Shown here piece by piece: positions 27,101-36,100 of a DNA stretch of 64,000 nt. Each line of letters starts with the position of its first letter. The stretch's first letter is position 1. The DNA comes from Rhodeus uyekii (taxonomy: Eukaryota > Chordata > Actinopteri > Cypriniformes > Acheilognathidae), in assembly GCA_037043235.1 (NCBI GenBank), contig JAWRVZ010000138.1, positions 1,540,501 to 1,604,500 on the forward strand, in the 5' to 3' direction. Under the pieces are notes generated by a model. That model saw nothing but the letters and a program-made list of their open reading frames with translations. It was not told where the DNA came from and made no database searches. The position numbers and the translations under genes were made by a program.

Positions 27101-29941
27101 GGGTCGGAATGGCTCTCTAACCCAAACTCTTCGTGGGGGTGGGTAGATTTGAGGACTGTCTCCACTCCATGACAGGTTCAGCTAAGGCAGGGGTTGGGAA
27201 CCTATGGCATATATGGCTCTTTTGAGGCCGCTGGGGATGTTGCATCATTGGGAGGTTCTCCCTATTTGAAGAGGGCACTAGAGAATTATGTTCATTTGTT
27301 CCATGCCTTTTCGACTGCTTCAAGGCACCGAACACCCAACAGGCCAATGCTTTGGCTTTGTGCTCTGAGGAAATTAATCTGCTACCACCAGGTTCTCGAG
27401 TGCTAATGTCCTAAGCTTGTGTTCACCATGATTCACACTAGTCAGTATGGCGTAGTGGGTATTAACATATTAATGTGCTTCAGAAGCAATCACACAAGGT
27501 GTTCCCATAGTGTCCACCTCAGACACAGTGTCTCATTGCCCTGTGCAGAAACTAAGCTGGTGTTCAATGGGTCTATGTTGTGCTGTTCAAAATTAAGCTA
27601 AATTATTAAGTACAGTGGATTTCGGTTATGTCGACGGCCTCAGGGGGTTGCAAAAAAGCATTGAGAATGGTTTATCGAGATAACCCATATCTAATATATA
27701 ACATACATTACCGATTTTCCCATATATAACCTCACATATATAAGATCACATTTCGAATTTCAAATGTTGCTCGCATGACGTCAATTATCCATAACTGTTC
27801 AGGCTCGGTACACAGTGCTTGTGCGCGAAAGTCAATAAGAAAACAAACACAAGTCAGAATGAGAAGAAAAACTAAAAGCAGTCTCTCCCGCTGCGCTGCA
27901 GCAGCTTGTCCCTTTAAGAAGCGTGTCGGATGAGATGAGAAGAGCCCGCCCTCATGCAGCACAGCCAATCACGTCTTCTTGCATGATTGACAGGTCAGAC
28001 AACCTATCAGCGCAGCTGTCAGAGTGATAGTACAAGTGCCAAAGATGATAACACTCGCAAGAAAGAAAAAGGAAGTTTTGGTGTCTTTTTACACAACAGT
28101 GTTGCCGCGATTTGTTTGATGGCATTCAGCAAAAAAAATTTACATACACTGTACTGTGTATATGTTTGCTAACAACAAAAGGCAAATGTAAAACCACCAC
28201 AATAAAAAGCACCTTTGATTCTTGATACAAACCTTTAATTGTATATTAGATTTCGGCGACATTAACAAATCTACATAAACTACAAGAAAATGCTAAGACA
28301 AATAGGGAGTTTGGCGGTTCCTCTTCAAAAACGTCGACATAATAGGATTGGCGAGTTAACCATGACTCGAGATAAGTGAACTCCACTGTACTTTTTAAAT
28401 ACTATTTAAAAAATGAGTGGATATTTAATATTTCATTTATCTAATTCAGACATTTTAAACTGTACAAACATTTTTGAAGACAATATAAGTGAATGTATTC
28501 CATAAAACTACCACTTGGCAGACACCTTAGTCAACGCAGTCACCTGTCAACAAAGTATCCAATGATAGGGCCTTCAGTGGTGGTGTTAGGAGGTTTCCAG
28601 GACACGATGACGTAATCTCTATTAGCATCGTGTATCTTGATGTCCATTGGGGCTCCAGGAGCTTGAGGAACTGGAGGTGGACCATCTGTCAAGACAAAAA
28701 ACATGATTACTCCTACACATAAATGATGCACTGAGGGAATCACTCTGAAACAGATGCATGCACTATATGAGATTGTCAGAGATGAATTATGCTAATCTGG
28801 ACCTTTAAAGGGCATCAAAAGAATCACATAAGATTTTCCATCAAGCCTAGGAAGGGTTCACTAGTCTTTACCATCAACATAGACATAAGCCCTGTGGACC
28901 GCATCACCTCCCTTTGTCACCATGCGGAGGGTGTAGAGACCCTCATCATCCTTAGCAAGTTGAGTAAGCGTGAGCTTGGCAACACCTCCTCCAGATTCCA
29001 TTTTCACCCATTTTGATTCTTTCAGGAGATACTCTGGAGGGTCAAAACACAACATGGGGTATCAGAGGAGAGAAATAAAACTATTACTTTTGTAGAATAT
29101 AATGAGATTGGAGTGAAATGAGTCATAAACTACAACTAGATGTAAAAATCTATTTCTTGAGTACATGACTCAACTGCAAAACAAATACCCATAAAAAATT
29201 TGGAAAATTAATATCTGACCAGGTGACAACAATTAATTTGTTATTAGGAAAATTATATAGTTATATAAAATTCAGCCCAAAATAAAAAAGTATTTTTCAG
29301 CATTTTAGTAACACAGTATTTAGAATTGAAAAACATTAACTAAACAAAAGTAATAACCAAAACAATAAATAGCAATAATTATTAAAAACTAATTAAAAAT
29401 ATAAGGCAGTTTTTAAGTAGGGATGGCTGACTCGAAACCTGCGTTTCGACACAGTGTCGAGAACCCGAAGCGTAGATGTTTCGAAACACTGAATCGAAAC
29501 TGTGATTCAAAACAACAATGTCACGTGACTTTTGGCTAAACGAATCGTCTGCGCGTTTCACAAGTGTTTCGATAGGCGGTGCTTGCCGAGTTTGCGTTTG
29601 ATTGACAGGTGCTTGCCGAGCTTGCGTTTGATTGACAGGGGCGGGAACAAACCACACAATCGCACACCTGTCTCAACTCACACAAAGTTTAAAAGAGGAG
29701 TTAATGCACCTTCACCTCGTGGGTTTTTGTGAGAGAAGAAAGATTTTGATATAGCGTTTATGATATAGTGGCATTTATTGTGCGATTTGGTTAGTTATAT
29801 TTAGGCTACATTAAAATTAAACATATTTACTGACATACTACAGACAGTGACAGATAGATAGAGTGTCACATTCATATAGGCTTAGTTAGATATTGACAGA
29901 TAGCACAGCAGTTAGACATATAGAATTTCCTAAATAGATAG

Positions 29942-29988
<47 letters not shown>

Positions 29989-30075
29989 TTCATAGATATA
30001 TAAATATTCAAATATTAATAGATTAATAGATATATATACACTTTCATAAATATATAGATTCATAGATAGATATAG

Positions 30076-30117
<42 letters not shown>

Positions 30118-33100
30118 AATAGAATAGATAGAAATGGAGGCTCCACGTAAGAGATGCTACTTAACCTAGTTATTATTGCTATATATTATAGTTCTATAGT
30201 GAGGATGTTTAAAAACTCGCCACATTAACACAAACACAACATTTTTATTTTTTTTAATGGATTGTTGTCAAAGTTGCAGACAACATGTGCAATTGACCAC
30301 TAGATGTCGCCGTGGATACGGGTGTCGGTATAGAGTTTCGAAGCCTCGAAACAATACGGCACATTTGATTCAAGCGTTTCAGTGTTTCATGAAGCCTCGC
30401 TTTGCCCATCACTATTTTTAAGTAGAATCAGCTACTTTTCTCCAATTAAAGTCAAATTAAATACTTTTTCTCATCTAATGAGTAGCATGTAATCTTTTGA
30501 ATTTTAAAAGTCTTGTCAAGGCAACTAGCGAATTTATCGCATTTATCAATGCAAGCAGCTGCAATCCTGGTTTGATTTTTAAAGATGTCCGAGTCTAATC
30601 ATTACCCAAGTCTTGTCAGCTGGTTCTGATCCCGTGTTTGTTATAAATGTCCTCTCACATTCCCTTGTCCTTGTCAATCGTTGTCACTGTGTGTGGATTT
30701 TCCCTTCCTGCGGTTTCCCCGTTTTGCACATGCGTGCCGCTTTGTTTTAGTGTTTTGGTTTGGATTTTTGGCAATAAAGTATTTTGGTTTGACTTCAAAT
30801 CTCCTCGCCGCACACCACACCCTTGTGATAAAAATGATACGTTAGGTGCGTGTGCGATGCGGAGATAAGGACAAAGATAAACGGACTCCAAATGAAAACA
30901 CTCTTTAATCAAAAGGTGAAAACAAAAGACTGAAACAACATAAACAGCACTCATAGTGCAAAAACCTGGAGAAACTCTTGAAACACGGAAGGAAGTATGC
31001 ACACACGACAAGACATGAACATCTAAACATTTACAACTCACAAAGACAAGAGATCACAGGAGGGTATTTTTAACAAACACGGGATTGGAACCAGCTGACG
31101 AGACTTGGGAAGTGATTAGACGGACACGGGAGCGTGTAGGATCTGGAAGATACATAAAGGAACCCGGATGTGACAGACGTGACAAGACTGTGACACAGTT
31201 ATAACCAAAAAAAAAAAAAAAAGCTAAGTAATTATCCTTTTTTTAATAGTTATCATATAATCTTTAAGGCTGGCAGAACATTCTTCACTGTGAAACCGTT
31301 TGGTTTGGAAAGTTAGGACAACATTTGGACAATTTTTGGATTCAAATCTTGGTAAGAATCTAAGTAGTCAACAAACCTTTTCTTATTTTTGTCAGCAACA
31401 TGTAGCAAGAGAATTCTTTAGTTCACTCAAAATAATAAACTGACTTGTTCTACAAAGCTGTTCAAGCTTTTTTTATATTTGTTAGAATAACATTTTGCTG
31501 ATACCTAATGTATTAATTCCAACCCGCAAAACATACAGTTTCACATTGTGTGCACTGCAGCTTGAAAATAATGGACTATGTTTAAAATCAATCATTGCTT
31601 ACTGGCTTGATTTCCACTGATGCTATTGTTATCACTGTTATTTATGTGTCATATGGTTCATAGTTCATACTTTTACAGAATTACAATTGTTGATCACTAC
31701 TATGTTGTTATGAATGAGCTCTGCGCTCCCCTCCCTGGCCACCAGAGGGAGCTCACACATATACGGACACTGCACACTACATTTCCCAGCAACCCACACA
31801 TTGGACTGATTGCATACATCAGCTGGACTCCATGATTGTTTGTTCTCACCAGCTGTTATTCATCTCATGAGCTATAAAAGACTCCTTCACCCATAAGCAA
31901 ACTGCGAAAGGATTTTTTTTTTGCTATTATTCTGAGTGTTGATAGTCCAGTCCTGTTGCCAGTCCTGCTGTTAGTGATGGCAAAATGAAGCCCCATGAAG
32001 CAGTGAAGCCCTGCAGGGAAATGCTTCACACACACATTGGGGCTTCAAGATGATTCATTTGCTCGACTACCCCATCATGTGGACAGAAAAATGTATAACA
32101 TGCTTGGTGCTTGCAATAAAATGGTGGGATGTGAATCATGCTCTGAATACAAACATATTATTTGAAGAGTTTTAACATTAATTGTTTTGTGTTACTTTTG
32201 TTTTGTTTTTGCTTATGCAACAAGTGACAATTTTAAATAAGGAGGTAAAATAAAGAGTTTATTCATTTTTATTTAAAAACAATTTTTTCCACTATGGCTT
32301 TCAAAGTCTAAAAAAAATATAATTTATTGAATTGAAAAGTATTGAAATGTAATAATAAAGTGCTCAGCCAAGTCAACCTTCTCAGCTAAATTGAATTACA
32401 TATGTAAGAGTTAAAAAAACAACTATACAGTGTAGTGTGGGGCTATGAATATAAATGGAATACCTGAGCCAGGTTCAACCTGGTTGGTTTCCTTGTTGCC
32501 ATGCAAGACTCTAAAGTGCCTTAGCATAGTTGAGGTGTTATTATTATAACTTAGCTCCTTGGAACACATCAGATGCTTCAGCTACAAGTATTCAGAAAAG
32601 TTGTCACATTTTATTTTATTCATTAATGGAATCTATTACATAGTAATTGCAGGTGCCTTACATTCTTAGGTGAGAACAACTCAAAGTGCTCCCAAACAGG
32701 GGAAAATCTCCTCTTTCTTGCTGGTTCCATCGCAAAAAAGAAGCTCGAATCGAATGCCAAAAACAGCGCAATAAAGGGACCCAAAAACACAAAAAGCAAG
32801 GGACAATACATAGTGTTTCACTGCCGCTTTTACTTCGAGCTGCACTCAAACCTAGCGAATCCTTTCCTGAAGCAGTCACGTGGTACAGCCGCTACGCGGG
32901 GCTTCAAACGTCAGCACTTACGTCAGCAACACACGCATCGACCCGCGGTTCATGAACCACTCATCAGATTACTCGACACACGCTTCAGGGATTCGAACCG
33001 AGAAGCACATCACTACCTGCTGTTACCTGTCTTTGATCCTGTTCTGCCCTGACCTTTGCCTGGATTATCGCTCGTGATTGTTTTCTGCCTGTCTTGATTA

Positions 33101-36100
33101 CCGCCTGTACCGTTATTCTGATTCCGTCTGCCTGCCTTTCTGACCCCTGGCTGGATTACCGTTTCTGTATGCTCTCTGTTTGTCCTGACCATCCTGCCTG
33201 TGAGTCCCTCTGTTACACATGTTTGAAACGTGTGTGTGTTGAGGTAGAAATGTTGCGGAAAGTCGCTTTGTAAAGTAATGCATTACAATATTTTGTTACT
33301 TTTTAATAAAAAATGATGCATTACGGTACTTTACTTTTGTGTAACTTTCTCACTTGGGATAGGCTTGATTGTTTAAATAACAAAAAGCGTTCTATTTTTG
33401 GGCACTTTCACACCAACGTTTAAATAGGCTGAAGGGAATGCAAAAAAAGTGATATTAAGTTCATAAAAATATTTTTCATTTAACATTTTTAATTATTGGA
33501 GGTTTGCACAGTACTTTTTTTTCTGATGTTATTCAATTTAAGGAATGCTATATTTTTTTTGTGCAAATGAGAAAATCATGTTTCCACACAACGCCTCAGT
33601 GTTGAACAACTCACTTCTGATTTCTCAACAAAAAAAAAAAAAGAGCTTTTTTATTACTAAAATAAGCCTATCCTAAGTGAGAAAGTTACACAAAAGTAAT
33701 GCATTATTAAAAGTAACATAATTAGTTAACTTCTAATTAAGCAATTAATTTGATTGTCATTTTTGTGCCAGTAGCAACTTTAAATGCAACACAAGACTGG
33801 CTGTGTTTGTCAGTCTGTAAATAATAGGGGATTAAAAACAGCCATTACCTTTGCAGTTCTGTTTGGTGCACAAAAATGACACCCTTAACCTTTAAATGGT
33901 GATCTATGAGCTCTTCTTAACAGTGGCTGTGTAGATATGTTTAGCAGGTTGACCTACCATCACGGTACCACAGCGCCTCCGGCTGCAGGTTAGCCAGGTT
34001 GGGGTTAATGGTCATCTTGCAGGTCAAGGTGGCCTTATCACCTTCTTTTCCAAAAGTCACATCGAACGTTTCAGTGAAGGTGATGTTAATCTTTGTGTAC
34101 TTGATTTCAGGTAAAATAGCATCTGAAAAACAACAAAACAGTTCCTTTCCTTCATGACCTGTTTTGAAATCATCACGGGTATTCACTCTTTAATGAATTT
34201 GCCCTTTCCCACTCACACTGGTACGGCAACCAGGAATATGGAGTGGTCTTCTCTTCTTCCTTGCACCCTATAAAGGAGACACGACAAGAACTGTATAGTC
34301 TCAGACTTGTCAAAGAAAGGGATCAGAAGTCTACATTTGGGTCAAAAAACAAACACACTAAAGAACTTTTGGTTCTCCAAAAGAAAGCAGGACGAAAAGG
34401 CTTACTCTTCACAATGATGGAGGCCTGGGTGGAAGCCTGTCCGTGCAGGTTTGAGGCTACAGCCGTGTACATTGCAGTGTCATCAGTTGCACACCTACAA
34501 AAACACATGCATAACTCATTCACAGGTGTCTACAGCTTCAATCAATACACGTCTGGACCACAACACTGTCTTCACCCACTCCACTAATTAGTCAGTCAAT
34601 AAATAATCAGCATGATTGCTATTTGATTGGATATATGCCACAGTCATTTACTAATTGGCATTTGGAAAGCACATAAAGTGCTTCCCCATCATGATGGATG
34701 AATTGGCAGTTAACTAACGCTATAATGTCAAGAGGATAATTGCTCCAAACCAAATGCTAATGTAGACTAGCGCCTGCTTTCAGAACCTGTTCAACACGGG
34801 AGGCTTGAATGGCAAACATGAGACGCGGGGGAAAAGAAAATGAGAAGACGGTAATGTGACCTTCAGTATGACCATACTATATAAGAGAGAGACGTTCCCT
34901 CGGCCCCTGCGGTCTTGAGAAGAACGGCCGTTTGTCAAAGAGTGAAAGGTTTGGTCATTTTAGAGGGAATCTGCCTGTGAGGTTTGGCCTCTGAATGCAA
35001 GAAGCCATCAGAAATGTGACATAAGGGCCGGGGTGAGTTTTTGTGGGACTGACAGGGTGACAGCAGGGAAAGTCATCTCTCTGTAAGGCGCTGGAGTGTC
35101 AGATGACACCGAACTCAGCACTTTGACATGAACAGCTGACAGCAGCTCAAGACGTGGGCGGCACGCCGACCAGCCCTGGACTAAATTGGAAAAGTTCACA
35201 TGCAATCCCATTGACACAACTTCCTTTTGTGGAAATTCGTTTGCTGGTTGCATTTATTTGTTTTTTAGATGCTGAATCTCATGAAACCTATCAAGAGCAT
35301 ATCCTCCGAGGTCCAATATTTGATATAATGGACCACAACATATTTTATAAAGAAATAATGACTTGATCATTTCTTTGGAAAATTTTTGAATCACTCAAAT
35401 GTGTCACACATTTATGACTATTTCTGATAAATTCATCTACTTCTTATACCGCATTTAATTATTCTAAACTATGTTATTGCAATATCCTATATTTACATAA
35501 AGGCAAAAAATTATGAGAATAAACAATGGGAAATGCAAAAAGTTGTATTTACTAATGAACATTATAGTAATATCACAATGTCATTTAAAAATGTCCCATG
35601 CAAATGTTTGTAGTAATTTGGGGAGAAATGCAACCTGGACTTGTTTTGTTCCAGATAAAAGTTTTTTCAAAACTGTAATAACTAGGAAATGTCAGGGTTC
35701 TGTCACTTGAGTTTGGGTTTGTAGTGTGTTGGTTGACAGAGCTCTGACACGGCCCTTTGTTGTGTGTTGTGATTGTGTAACCCCACCCATCTTGTTCCCT
35801 CGTTTCCCTTAATTAATCCCATCTGCTCGTTACCTTTCTTCCTTTTTTTTTGAATCGTGACAGAAAATCTCTTAAAGGTTCATTGAATAACTGGGAAAGG
35901 AGAATGTGATGAGCACCCAACCCGAGTCGTGTCACTTATGTTGTTCCCGATTCAAGTGTGTTCTTCATTCTGTTCAATACAGATCATCAGTAAAACCACA
36001 TTCTGTCATTGCATCACTATCTGAAAAGTACACATAAAGTTTGACTTGCTTGAGGATGGTGAGGGCATGGAATCCAGCGCTGTTCTCCACAAAGTACTTT

